From positions 1,860,001 to 1,924,000 of the forward strand of contig OZ250175.1 in assembly GCA_965238155.1 (NCBI GenBank): 64,000 bases of DNA, written 5' to 3'. Positions 48,555-57,277 of the stretch are shown piece after piece. Numbering within the stretch: position 1 is the first letter of the stretch; every line of letters begins with the position of its first letter. The notes under the pieces are model-generated. The model was not told where the DNA came from and made no database searches. It saw only the letters and a list, made by a program, of their open reading frames with translations. Source of the DNA: BJGV01 sp964196335 (GTDB taxonomy: Bacteria > Pseudomonadota > Gammaproteobacteria > Burkholderiales > Nitrosomonadaceae). The translations under genes and the position numbers were made by a program.

Positions 48555-49967
48555 ATGAGAACTCCAAAAAAGAAAACTCCATTAGCTAAAAAAAATAGAA
48601 AGACCTGGTCAGGACGGTTTGAAGAACCTGTTTCTAAATTGGTACAGCGTTACACTGCATCAGTAGGGTTTGATCAGAAACTGGCTGAGTATGATATTCA
48701 AGGTTCGTTTGCTCATGCTCAAATGCTCGCTGCCTCAGGAATTATCAGTGCAGAAGATCTGGTCACGATCGGGAGGGGGCTGCACCAAATTAGCGATGAA
48801 ATTCATAATGGTACATTTGACTGGCGACTTGAACTAGAAGACGTACATCTCAATATTGAAAAACGTCTCACTACATTAGTTGGTGACGCCGGTAAACGAC
48901 TTCATACGGCTCGTTCACGTAATGATCAGATAGCAACTGATGTGCGGCTTTATATACGTGCCTCTATCGATGACATCATTAAGCTTATCAAAACAATGCA
49001 ACTTGCAATATTGGATCTTGCTGAAGAACATACAGATACGGTAATGCCTGGCTTAACTCATTTACAGATAGCCCAGCCGGTCTCTTTTGGCCACCATCTC
49101 ATGGCATATTTTGAGATGCTCAAACGTGATAAGGACCGGCTATCTGATTGTAGAAAACGAGTGAATAAACTCCCATTAGGAGCAGCAGCACTAGCGGGAA
49201 CCAGTTATCCTATTAACCGAGAAATGGTAGCGAAAAAATTAGGCTTTGAGGGTATTTGCAAAAACTCACTTGATGCAGTTTCTGACCGGGATTTTGCTAT
49301 CGAGTTCTGTGCCTGTGCAGCATTGATCATGACTCATTTATCACGATTATCTGAAGAATTAATTTTATGGATGAGTCCGTCATTTGGATTTATCCAACTC
49401 AATGACCGTTTCTGCACCGGATCATCTATTATGCCGCAAAAAAAGAATCCGGACGTACCGGAATTAGTACGGGGGAAGACAGGACGTGTAAACGGTCATC
49501 TTGTTGCTTTACTAACACTAATGAAAGCGCAGCCGTTGGCCTACAATAAAGACAACCAGGAGGACAAAGAACCACTTTTTGACACAGTAGATACACTTAG
49601 TGAAACATTACGTATTTACGCTGATATGCTTACAGGCGTTCATGTGGATAAGGATACTATGCGCAGTGCTGCAATGCGTGGCTATTCGACAGCTACTGAC
49701 TTTGCTGACTATCTTACAAAGAAGGGAGTACCGTTTCGCGATGCACATGAAGCAGTAGCAAAGGCTGTACGAGCTGCAGAGAAGAAAAGCTGCGACTTGA
49801 GTGAACTTACTCTACCTGAGTTACAAAATTTTTCTCAGTTAGTTGAAAAAGATATCTTCGGTATATTAACTCTGGATGGTTCAATTAAGAGCCGGAATCA
49901 CACTGGCGGCACAGCACCATCACAAGTACGCAGAGCAATCAAATCAGCCAGAAAAGAGCTGTTCTAG
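48555..49967 (+). CDS. argH: Argininosuccinate lyase
   Basis: Last enzyme of arginine synthesis, splitting argininosuccinate to arginine and fumarate, 470 residues. The signature GSSIMPQKKNPD carries the catalytic Ser region. HTARSRNDQIATD and GLTHLQIAQPVSFGHHLMAY are the other conserved parts. The N-terminus has a short basic extension (PKKKTPLAKKNRK) before TWSGRFEEP. It is divergent from algZ, with a spacer of 69 bp. Confidence 0.98.
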   Translation: MRTPKKKTPLAKKNRKTWSGRFEEPVSKLVQRYTASVGFDQKLAEYDIQGSFAHAQMLAASGIISAEDLVTIGRGLHQISDEIHNGTFDWRLELEDVHLNIEKRLTTLVGDAGKRLHTARSRNDQIATDVRLYIRASIDDIIKLIKTMQLAILDLAEEHTDTVMPGLTHLQIAQPVSFGHHLMAYFEMLKRDKDRLSDCRKRVNKLPLGAAALAGTSYPINREMVAKKLGFEGICKNSLDAVSDRDFAIEFCACAALIMTHLSRLSEELILWMSPSFGFIQLNDRFCTGSSIMPQKKNPDVPELVRGKTGRVNGHLVALLTLMKAQPLAYNKDNQEDKEPLFDTVDTLSETLRIYADMLTGVHVDKDTMRSAAMRGYSTATDFADYLTKKGVPFRDAHEAVAKAVRAAEKKSCDLSELTLPELQNFSQLVEKDIFGILTLDGSIKSRNHTGGTAPSQVRRAIKSARKELF

Positions 49968-49996
49968 CATAGATCGGTTTGAAAAATTACTAAAAT

Positions 49997-50881
49997 ATGT
50001 CACCCTGGTCAGATATTGCTGTACAAATCTCAGCTTCAATCAATACCCCTTTTGATGTAGAAAAAACTTCCTTAATTAGCGGTGGATGTATTAATCAAGC
50101 CTATTGTATTGAAGATGGCAAACATAGCTTTTTTGTCAAACTAAATAAAACAGAAAGTTTGCAAATGTTTGAAGCAGAAGCTACAGGTCTACAGGAAATT
50201 AAAAATTCTCATACTCTGCGGGTTCCTACTCCGGTTTGCTGGGGCAGGAATGAAACTAATTCGTGGCTGGTATTAGAATATATTGAAATGGATAATGCCT
50301 CTAAGAATGGGAGTGCAGCCCTGGGAGCAGGACTCGCAGAAATGCATCGAATATCTTTTGAAAAATTTGGCTGGATGCAAAATAATACTATCGGTTCTAC
50401 ACCACAAATCAATAAATTCTCTCCTGACTGGATACAGTTCTGGCGTAAACATCGCCTTGGTTATCAATTGCAGCTTGCTAAAACTAACGGCTATACAGGA
50501 AAACTACTGAAACAGGGTGAATACTTAATGGCAGAACTTGATACTTTCTTTCCAGGAGCCCCACAGGTTGCATCTCTGTTACATGGAGATTTATGGAGTG
50601 GGAATTACAGTTATGATCTTGCGGGATATCCTGTATTGTATGATCCGGCACCATATTATGGTGACCGTGAGACAGATCTCGCTATGACTGAGCTTTTTGG
50701 TCGTTTCTCCACGACTTTCTATGCAGCTTATAGTGAAGCCTACCCACTTGACCCCGGCTACAAAATTCGTAAAACACTCTATAATCTCTACCACATTCTC
50801 AATCACCTAAATCTATTTGGAAGGAGCTATCTCCATCAGGCTGAACATATGATGGAGAAACTACTTACTGAAATACACTAG
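49997..50881 (+). CDS. Fructosamine kinase family protein
   Basis: Aminoglycoside-phosphotransferase-like kinase of 294 residues, of the group that phosphorylates sugar adducts on proteins so that they fall off. The N-terminus has SLISGGCINQAYCIEDGKH, the catalytic part is SLLHGDLWSGNYSY, and the metal-binding Asp is in YDPAPYYGDRETDLAM. Whether it acts on fructosamines or ribulosamines is not visible. It lies 29 bp after argH, so read-through from argH is likely. Confidence 0.9.
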   Translation: MSPWSDIAVQISASINTPFDVEKTSLISGGCINQAYCIEDGKHSFFVKLNKTESLQMFEAEATGLQEIKNSHTLRVPTPVCWGRNETNSWLVLEYIEMDNASKNGSAALGAGLAEMHRISFEKFGWMQNNTIGSTPQINKFSPDWIQFWRKHRLGYQLQLAKTNGYTGKLLKQGEYLMAELDTFFPGAPQVASLLHGDLWSGNYSYDLAGYPVLYDPAPYYGDRETDLAMTELFGRFSTTFYAAYSEAYPLDPGYKIRKTLYNLYHILNHLNLFGRSYLHQAEHMMEKLLTEIH

Positions 50882-50992
50882 TTAAGTTATAAGGCTGTAA
50901 GTATCAATTTACGACCTCAGAGATTAAATCTTTTTCAAAAGTTTTATATGTAGGTTGTCCTCAGATAAACTGATTTATGAGATATTGTTCTT

Positions 50993-53170
50993 TTAAAATT
51001 CAACCGGATCTACATCAAGTGCCCAACGTATCTTACGAGTAGAGATCTCATCTAATTTTACTCGCCATGCAGTAAGAAATTTTTGTAGCTCCTTACGCGA
51101 ATCAGACTGTACTAATAAATGTGCCCGCTCCATTCCTTTAAGCTTTGCCATTTGTGCGGGAACAGGGTCAAACACTTCTACATTTTTACCCGGATAAACT
51201 ATTGACATTACGTGAGTAAGAAAATCTAGCGCAGTAGAAAGTTTGGGTGCCTCTGCTCGCAATAATGCCTGATAAACATATGGTGGAAAATTTGCCACCC
51301 TTCTTTCAGCCAGCAGCATCTTTGCAAGTATCTCGTAATTGTGCTGCCGTAATGCATGATATAACGGATGAGTAGGAAATTTGGTTTGAACCAACACCTC
51401 TCCAGTGGTGCTGGCACGTCCTGCTCGTCCTGCAACTTGCATAAGTTGTGAAAATAGATGCTCTGCTGCACGAAAGTCAGTGCTGTAAAGTGAAGCATCT
51501 GGATTTAAAACACCAACTAGCCCTAGATTTGGAAAATTATGCCCTTTCGCGAGAATTTGTGTGCCAACGAGAATATCTACACGCTGCTCGTGAATCTCTT
51601 CTAATATTTTTTTCCACGCTTCTTTACGGCGCGTACTATCCCGATCTATTCGTAAAATTCTCGCATCAGGAAATCGTTCTTTTAGTGCAGCTTCTACTCT
51701 CTGTGTACCATGACCAAAGGGCGCAATATCCTGGTCACCACACTCCGGACAAGAGGATAAAATACGTTCTTTATATCCACAATAATGGCAGCGTAGGTTT
51801 TTATCTTTCAAGTGTACCACCAAACGACTTGCGCAACGAGAACAGGTTGCCGTCCATGTGCACGATTTACACATTAGTACTGGTGCAAAACCACGTCGAT
51901 TGATGAATATTAAACTTTGCTGATTTAATGCAATTTTCTTTCCCAGAGCTGTAATCAGTGGCTCAGATAAGCCTTCTCTAACTCTGACTGTTCTGGTATC
52001 AATACATCGAATGCTGGGAAGGGAAGCATTATCTGCGGCCCGGGAAGATAAACGCAGCATACGGTACCGATTATTAATTGCATTGTAATAGCTTTCCAGT
52101 GATGGTGTTGCAGAACCCAGTATTACAGGTATGTTCGTATTTTTAGCGCGAAAAATAGCGATATCACGTGCCGAATAGCATAACCCACTTTGCTGCTTAA
52201 ACGAGTTGTCCTGCTCTTCATCAACGATTATCAGGCCAAGATCAGAGATTGGTGTAAACACCGCAAGACGTGTTCCCAGTATTATCTTGGCTGTGCCATG
52301 AAGAGCCTGCAGCCATCCCTTTGCACGCTCTGAAGCATTTAGACCACTATGAAGGCTAATGATCGGAGTAGTTGGGAAGCGTGTACGAAAAACTGTCTCC
52401 AACTGTGGAGTCAGGCTAATCTCTGGTATTAACATCAATGTTTGTCGCTCTTGAAGCAATTGTAATGCAACTAATCTCAAATATACTTCAGTTTTTCCAC
52501 TACCCGTAATGCCATGCAACAGCCATGTGTTGAATTGGTTAGCTTCAGCAGCAATGTCATTAACAACGCTCGCTTGCTCTTTCCTAAGAACCGGCTCTAT
52601 GGAATTTTTTGTTTTAAATGTAGAAGCAGCTTCTTCTACCCATCCTAGTTCCACAAATTCTTTTAATACTTTAACTGCTCCAGGCGAAAGCTGTTTTATT
52701 TCAATTAAATTAACAACCCTAGATTCCCTAAATAAATCTAAAAGGCGGTGTTTAAGAACGCTTCTCTTAGAAATTAACGATACATCAGCTAGCTGCCCTT
52801 TATTTGTAATATGAAACTGAAACTTAACCTGAGGCTTTTCTACAAATGGCTTAGAATTACGTAATCTAGTGGGTAATCCGCTCATCACTACCTCTCCAAG
52901 AGGATGATGATAGTATTCACTACAAAATCTAAAAAGATCCAACAATGCTTTCGGTAATGGGGGTATATCATTAAAAATATATTTAGCAGATCTAAGTTTC
53001 CCCTTTGAGAAAGATGAATCAGTAGTTACCTCAATAATGATCCCGATTACCATTTTCCTCCCAAATGGAACTTGCACCCGAACACCAATATGTTGAATTG
53101 TTGCACTTGGTGCAATATAGTCAAATAGAGTATTCACTGGGACATCAAGAGCAACGCGAATGATTGGCAT
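50993..53170 (-). CDS. priA: Primosomal replication restart helicase PriA
   Basis: Helicase that reloads the replisome at stalled forks, 725 residues. The N-terminal fork-binding domain is VALDVPVNTLFDYI. Walker A is GITGSGKTEVYLRL, Walker B is IIVDEEQDNSFKQ. A zinc-binding insert carries eight cysteines between CKSC and CPECGD. The C-terminal helicase motifs (VDILVGTQILAKGHNFPNL and QVAGRAGRAS) are complete. It is divergent from the stand-alone amoC. Confidence 0.97.
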   Translation of the reverse strand: MPIIRVALDVPVNTLFDYIAPSATIQHIGVRVQVPFGRKMVIGIIIEVTTDSSFSKGKLRSAKYIFNDIPPLPKALLDLFRFCSEYYHHPLGEVVMSGLPTRLRNSKPFVEKPQVKFQFHITNKGQLADVSLISKRSVLKHRLLDLFRESRVVNLIEIKQLSPGAVKVLKEFVELGWVEEAASTFKTKNSIEPVLRKEQASVVNDIAAEANQFNTWLLHGITGSGKTEVYLRLVALQLLQERQTLMLIPEISLTPQLETVFRTRFPTTPIISLHSGLNASERAKGWLQALHGTAKIILGTRLAVFTPISDLGLIIVDEEQDNSFKQQSGLCYSARDIAIFRAKNTNIPVILGSATPSLESYYNAINNRYRMLRLSSRAADNASLPSIRCIDTRTVRVREGLSEPLITALGKKIALNQQSLIFINRRGFAPVLMCKSCTWTATCSRCASRLVVHLKDKNLRCHYCGYKERILSSCPECGDQDIAPFGHGTQRVEAALKERFPDARILRIDRDSTRRKEAWKKILEEIHEQRVDILVGTQILAKGHNFPNLGLVGVLNPDASLYSTDFRAAEHLFSQLMQVAGRAGRASTTGEVLVQTKFPTHPLYHALRQHNYEILAKMLLAERRVANFPPYVYQALLRAEAPKLSTALDFLTHVMSIVYPGKNVEVFDPVPAQMAKLKGMERAHLLVQSDSRKELQKFLTAWRVKLDEISTRKIRWALDVDPVEF

Positions 53171-53513
53171 ACTGAAATTTTATTATCAAGATAAATTTAT
53201 TTATATAGACTTAAGTACATTATCCATGAAATTCTAAGATTGATTATCCTTCCAACATAAAATAAATAAATTTACCCTCAATAAGACCACTTATAGGATT
53301 CTCTTAAGATCAGATATATTACTCAATTTACCTAACAGATTTCTTAACTTATAGTAGTTTAGTCAGCTAATCTGAACAGGCTGATCGTCAGCGAGAAGAG
53401 TTAAAGCCTCAATAAAGAGTCGAAGCCTCCGTTAACTAGATCATCAAGAGCTATTTGCCAACATAGAAATACAGCAAATGGTTCTTTATATTTATTTGAA
53501 TAGGAGAAACAAC
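53171..53513. other. Intergenic region between priA and the second amoC
   Basis: This AT-rich stretch of 343 bp is divergent. Its right part holds the predicted amoC promoter (53344-53373) and a leader of about 140 nt that is unlike the leader of the operon copy except near the promoter. I see no small gene. Confidence 0.55.
53344..53373 (+). promoter_or_regulatory. Predicted promoter of the stand-alone amoC
   Basis: TTAACT (53344-53349) and TAATCT (53368-53373) are 18 bp apart. The stretch around the -10, GTCAGCTAATCTG, differs by one base from GTCGGCTAATCTG before amoCAB. Confidence 0.55.
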
Positions 53514-54332
53514 ATGGCAACAACATACGGAACGACTGGAACGGCAGCCACAGCGTCTTCGGGCTCCTGGGACCAGTCACAGTGGTATGACTCAAGGTAC
53601 TATAAATTTGGCCTGGCACTCATGCTGCTGGTGGCGTGTTTCTGGATCTGGTATCAGCGCACCTATGCCTACTCACATGGCATGGACTCGATGGAGCCGG
53701 AATTTGAGAAAGTCTGGATGGGTCTGTGGCGCGTACACATGACAGTAATGCCGACATTTGCACTGATTGCCTGGGGATGGATCTGGAAGACAAGGGATAC
53801 CAAAGAACAACTGGATAACCTGGATCCGAAGCTGGAAATCAAGCGTTATTTCTACTGGATGATGTGGCTGGGCGTTTACCTCTTTGGTGTGTACTGGGGT
53901 GGCAGCTTCTTCACCGAACAGGATGCTTCATGGCATCAGGTGATCATACGCGACACTAGTTTTACTCCTAGTCATGTCGTCGTATTCTATGGTTCCTTCC
54001 CGATGTACATTGTCTGCGGGATCTCCAGTTATCTATATGCTATAACCCGTTTGCCACAGTACAGCAGAGGCACATCGTTTCCTTTGGTTTTTGCGATCGC
54101 CGGTCCGCTGATGATTCTGCCAAACGTTGGTCTTAACGAATGGGGACATGCCTTCTGGTTCATGGAAGAACTCTTCAGTGCACCGTTGCATTGGGGATTC
54201 GTGATTCTGGGTTGGTCTGGCCTGTTTGCCGGCGGAGTTGCAGCACAGATCATCACACGCTACTCCAATCTGACTGATGTGATCTGGAATAACCAAAGCA
54301 AGGTCATTCTAAACAACCGGCTTGTGCCTTAA
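53514..54332 (+). CDS. amoC: Ammonia monooxygenase subunit C (stand-alone copy)
   Basis: The 272-residue protein is identical to that of the operon amoC, including D137, H141, H154, N208, H212 and H226. The start is the ATG preceded by AGGAG (53502-53506, 7-nt spacing). An in-frame start 12 codons upstream is less likely. No amoA or amoB follows: panC begins on the opposite strand at 54475. Singleton amoC genes are known in Nitrosomonas, where some have diverged from the operon copy and were linked to stress recovery. This one has not diverged, and it has its own leader and promoter. Confidence 0.97.
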   Translation: MATTYGTTGTAATASSGSWDQSQWYDSRYYKFGLALMLLVACFWIWYQRTYAYSHGMDSMEPEFEKVWMGLWRVHMTVMPTFALIAWGWIWKTRDTKEQLDNLDPKLEIKRYFYWMMWLGVYLFGVYWGGSFFTEQDASWHQVIIRDTSFTPSHVVVFYGSFPMYIVCGISSYLYAITRLPQYSRGTSFPLVFAIAGPLMILPNVGLNEWGHAFWFMEELFSAPLHWGFVILGWSGLFAGGVAAQIITRYSNLTDVIWNNQSKVILNNRLVP

Positions 54333-54375
54333 CAACCGGCTCTGATCTTTAACTGTCCTTCTACCACAACACCCC

Positions 54376-54401
54376 CCCTGCTCTCTGATCAGAGAGCAGG
54401 G
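54376..54401. repeat. Perfect 26-bp palindrome after the stand-alone amoC
   Basis: Same arms as at 2869-2894. Here no amoA follows, so the structure may simply form the 3' end of the amoC message. There is no T-run after it. Confidence 0.7.
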
Positions 54402-54474
54402 CAGGTGACTCAGTAGGGAAACAGTTGCAATATGTAACTTTTATAAAAATATCAGAAACTATCTAATCAATAGT

Positions 54475-55311
54475 TTAAATTCCCGAAGATATTTCCAGGT
54501 TGTCTATTAATCGAGTTGTGCCTAATTTTGCCGCCCCGAGCACTATCAGGTCTCGGTCATTTACTTGAACCGGAGATAGCGTGTCACCTTGTCGTAGGGC
54601 TATGTAATCAACATTCCAGCCACGACTGACGAGAGTTTCTCTTGCAGTATCCTGTAATTTCTTGAAGTTTCTGTTCCCAGTCTCTATTTCCTGTTTTATT
54701 TTAGATAAAACTTGAAATAGACGTGCGGCCTCAGCACGCTCCTCACTATTTAGATAACCATTACGGGAACTCAGAGCCAGCCCGTCAGATGTACGTACAG
54801 TTTCACCCACATCAATCTCAATAGATAGATTTAACTGTCGCACCATTTCACGCATAATGCATAACTGTTGATAGTCTTTTTTTCCAAAAATGGCTAATTG
54901 TGGCTGCACAAGATTAAAAAGCTTTAAAACTAACGTCGCTACGCCACGAAAAAATCCGGGCCTAAATTCTCCTTCTAGAATATTTGCCAGTGGCAGAGGC
55001 TCTAAAAGAAATTCCTGACGCACTGGATAAATATCTCTTTCTCTGGGCGCAAATACTACGTCAACCCCATAGTTCTCTAATAATTTGAAATCGTCTGTTA
55101 GAGTACGTGGATATTGATCAAAGTCACTAGTCTGTCCAAATTGAAAACGATTAACAAAAATACTGGCCACTAAACAACCGGATTTTTGTTTTGCTATTTG
55201 TATCAATGACAGATGGCCTTCATGCAAGTTACCCATAGTCGGAACAAACACAACATAATGCTCGGACTTTAGCCGTAAACGTAAGGAAGGAATGTCAGTG
55301 ATTATCTCCAC
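54475..55311 (-). CDS. panC: Pantoate--beta-alanine ligase
   Basis: Makes pantothenate from pantoate and beta-alanine with ATP, 278 residues. The nucleotide-binding PTMGNLHEGHLSLI carries the HIGH-like HEGH motif. The catalytic region has FGQTSDFDQYPRTL, FGKKDYQQLCIMREMV and LALSSRNGYLNSEER, the last being the KMSKS-like motif. It lies 13 bp after panB and is convergent with the stand-alone amoC. Confidence 0.97.
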   Translation of the reverse strand: MEIITDIPSLRLRLKSEHYVVFVPTMGNLHEGHLSLIQIAKQKSGCLVASIFVNRFQFGQTSDFDQYPRTLTDDFKLLENYGVDVVFAPRERDIYPVRQEFLLEPLPLANILEGEFRPGFFRGVATLVLKLFNLVQPQLAIFGKKDYQQLCIMREMVRQLNLSIEIDVGETVRTSDGLALSSRNGYLNSEERAEAARLFQVLSKIKQEIETGNRNFKKLQDTARETLVSRGWNVDYIALRQGDTLSPVQVNDRDLIVLGAAKLGTTRLIDNLEISSGI

Positions 55312-55324
55312 GCTAATTTATATA

Positions 55325-56116
55325 CTAGAATCCATGCTCTGACTTAGGAAATTTCTTAGATTTAACTTCTTTAACATAATTCTTCACTGCTTCATTGATA
55401 CTGCCTGCACCGTCCATAAAATTTTTAATGAATCTTGATTTTTTCCCAGAATAAATTCCGAGTATGTCATACAACACCAGTACCTGTGCATCACAATCCA
55501 CTCCCGCACCGATACCTATCGTGGGTATAATTAGCTTCTTAGTTATTTTCTTTGCCAGAATAGCAGGTATAGCCTCCATCAATAGCATACCTGCCCCAGC
55601 CTCTTCCAGGATAACTGCATCCTCCAGCAATTGATTTGCTTGATTGTTAGATTTACCCTGTACTTTATAACCTCCTAACATGTGTACAGATTGAGGCATC
55701 AAACCAATGTGCGCACATACTGGTATGCCACGCTGAGATAGAAATCTGATAGTCTCAGCCATCACACGTCCACCTTCTATCTTCACCATGCTCGCACCTG
55801 CGGACATAAGTTCGGCCGCATTTTCAAAAGTATTCTCTGGTGATACCTGAGATGTGCCAAAGGGCAAATCAGCCATGATAAATGCCTTACCTGAACCTCG
55901 GGCCACACATCGTGTGTGATAGACCATATCATCCAGCGTCACGGATAATGTTGTATTTTCTCCTTGTAATACATTACCTAAGGAGTCACCCACCAATAAA
56001 ATATCAACACCTGAATTTTCCAATAATGAGGCAAAACTTGCGTCATAGCATGTAAGTGCGGAAATCTTTTCTCCGCTATCACACATTTTTTGTAAGGTAT
56101 TTTGTGTGGTACGCAT
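55325..56116 (-). CDS. panB: 3-methyl-2-oxobutanoate hydroxymethyltransferase
   Basis: First committed enzyme of pantothenate synthesis, making ketopantoate, 263 residues. Typical stretches are ALTCYDASFASLLENSGVD, LVGDSLGNVLQGENTTL, AHIGLMPQSVHMLGGYKVQG and PTIGIGAGVDCDAQVLV. It lies between the deoxynucleoside kinase gene and panC on one strand, so co-transcription is likely. Confidence 0.97.
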   Translation of the reverse strand: MRTTQNTLQKMCDSGEKISALTCYDASFASLLENSGVDILLVGDSLGNVLQGENTTLSVTLDDMVYHTRCVARGSGKAFIMADLPFGTSQVSPENTFENAAELMSAGASMVKIEGGRVMAETIRFLSQRGIPVCAHIGLMPQSVHMLGGYKVQGKSNNQANQLLEDAVILEEAGAGMLLMEAIPAILAKKITKKLIIPTIGIGAGVDCDAQVLVLYDILGIYSGKKSRFIKNFMDGAGSINEAVKNYVKEVKSKKFPKSEHGF

Positions 56117-56125
56117 GTTTAAGTC

Positions 56126-56767
56126 CTATCTTCCCCAATTAAAATATTCGCGTGGGCCACGCATTTGTTCTAACCTTTGTAGTAATAAATCAAAATCTGC
56201 CTGGTTTTCAACAAAATTTAAATTCTCGCTGTTTACAATCATAACCGGAGCACCTTCATATTGATAAAAGAATCGTGTATAGGCCTCAGATAACCGCCAT
56301 AGATAATCTTCAGAAATATTTCTCTCAAAAGCACTACCACGCCGCTTTACTCTATCAATAAGTGTACCAGGTGAAGCTTGTAAATAAATCACCAAATCAG
56401 GAAGAAGAGCCTTGGGTTGTAAATGACTATAGATACTCTGATAAAGACTGTGCTCAGCATCACTTAATGTAAGCTTAGCAAATAATTGATCTTTCTCAAG
56501 CAGAAAATCACTTACTGTAACTCGAGTAAACATATCCATTTGTGCCAGACTCTGCACCTGATCATTGCGCTGAAAAAGGAAAAATAATTGGGTTGGTAAA
56601 GCGTGCCTAGATATATCACTATAAAATTTTTCGAGAAATGGGTTTTCTCCTGGTTCTTCCAATAATAGTGAGCTATCCAGGTGATCCGATATACGTCGAG
56701 CCAGACTGGTTTTTCCTACCCCTATTGGCCCCTCAACCACAATGTAACGATATTTTTCCAGCTTCAC
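56126..56767 (-). CDS. Deoxynucleoside kinase family protein
   Basis: P-loop kinase of 213 residues, salvaging deoxynucleosides. Walker A is EGPIGVGKTSLARRI, and the LID-type stretch RVKRRGSAFERNI follows later. The folK-dNK-panB-panC order is common in Betaproteobacteria. Substrate specificity cannot be told from the sequence. The start overlaps the folK stop by one base. Confidence 0.9.
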   Translation of the reverse strand: MKLEKYRYIVVEGPIGVGKTSLARRISDHLDSSLLLEEPGENPFLEKFYSDISRHALPTQLFFLFQRNDQVQSLAQMDMFTRVTVSDFLLEKDQLFAKLTLSDAEHSLYQSIYSHLQPKALLPDLVIYLQASPGTLIDRVKRRGSAFERNISEDYLWRLSEAYTRFFYQYEGAPVMIVNSENLNFVENQADFDLLLQRLEQMRGPREYFNWGR

Positions 56768-57276
56768 TAATTTTGCTCTCTTTCAAGCCTTTGGTTAGCA
56801 CAGGCTGATAGCAATTCAGCTACAGTACCACGACCAGGAATAAAACAATCTTTTGAGATTTCCATAAGAGGTTTTAATACGAAAGCGCGTTGATACATTC
56901 TCGGATGCGGAAGAATCAGACCGTTTTCATTACATTCTAATTTATCATACATCAGCATATCCAGATCAAGTGTACGCGGATCATTAGGTAACCTCCGTAC
57001 ACGACCATGATTTTTCTCGATTTCTAGTAGTGCTTTAAGTAAATCGTGTGGAGAAAGAGTAGTTTCAACCTGTACTACTGCATTGATAAAATCAGGCTGA
57101 TCACTTTTCCCAACCGGCGCGCTCCGATAAAGTGAGGAACAAGCTAATAAGCTAATTTCAGGAAGTATTGCAAGTTCATTAAGTGCTCTCCGTACCTGAG
57201 ATACCGGATTCTCTAAATTACTACCTAAAGCAATTAATACCTGAGAGATAGGGCCCAATATAGCACCTAATGTCAA
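56767..57276 (-). CDS. folK: 2-amino-4-hydroxy-6-hydroxymethyldihydropteridine pyrophosphokinase
   Basis: Folate-synthesis kinase, 169 residues. The conserved parts are IALGSNLENPVSQVRRAL, SDQPDFINAVVQVET, LLEIEKNHGRVR and DPRTLDLDMLMY, then LPHPRMYQRAFVLKPL. The extended N-terminus of about ten residues before VLIALGSN may be shorter in reality. It sits 1 bp after pcnB. Confidence 0.96.
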   Translation of the reverse strand: MTLGAILGPISQVLIALGSNLENPVSQVRRALNELAILPEISLLACSSLYRSAPVGKSDQPDFINAVVQVETTLSPHDLLKALLEIEKNHGRVRRLPNDPRTLDLDMLMYDKLECNENGLILPHPRMYQRAFVLKPLMEISKDCFIPGRGTVAELLSACANQRLEREQN

Positions 57277-57277
57277 A

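Larger units (their letters stand above)
53511..54433 (+). repeat. 923-bp repeat, copy 2 (stand-alone amoC plus 3' flank)
   Basis: This copy matches 2004-2926 and ends at GCAATAT, after which the sequences differ. It includes the 26-bp palindrome. I saw no inverted terminal repeats, target duplication or transposase at the edges, so movement by a transposon is not indicated. Confidence 0.9.

Noticed and set aside
53511..54433. Second amoC block as part of a transposon or insertion sequence
   Set aside because: No transposase, terminal inverted repeats or target duplication is seen at either edge. Duplication or gene conversion explains it better.
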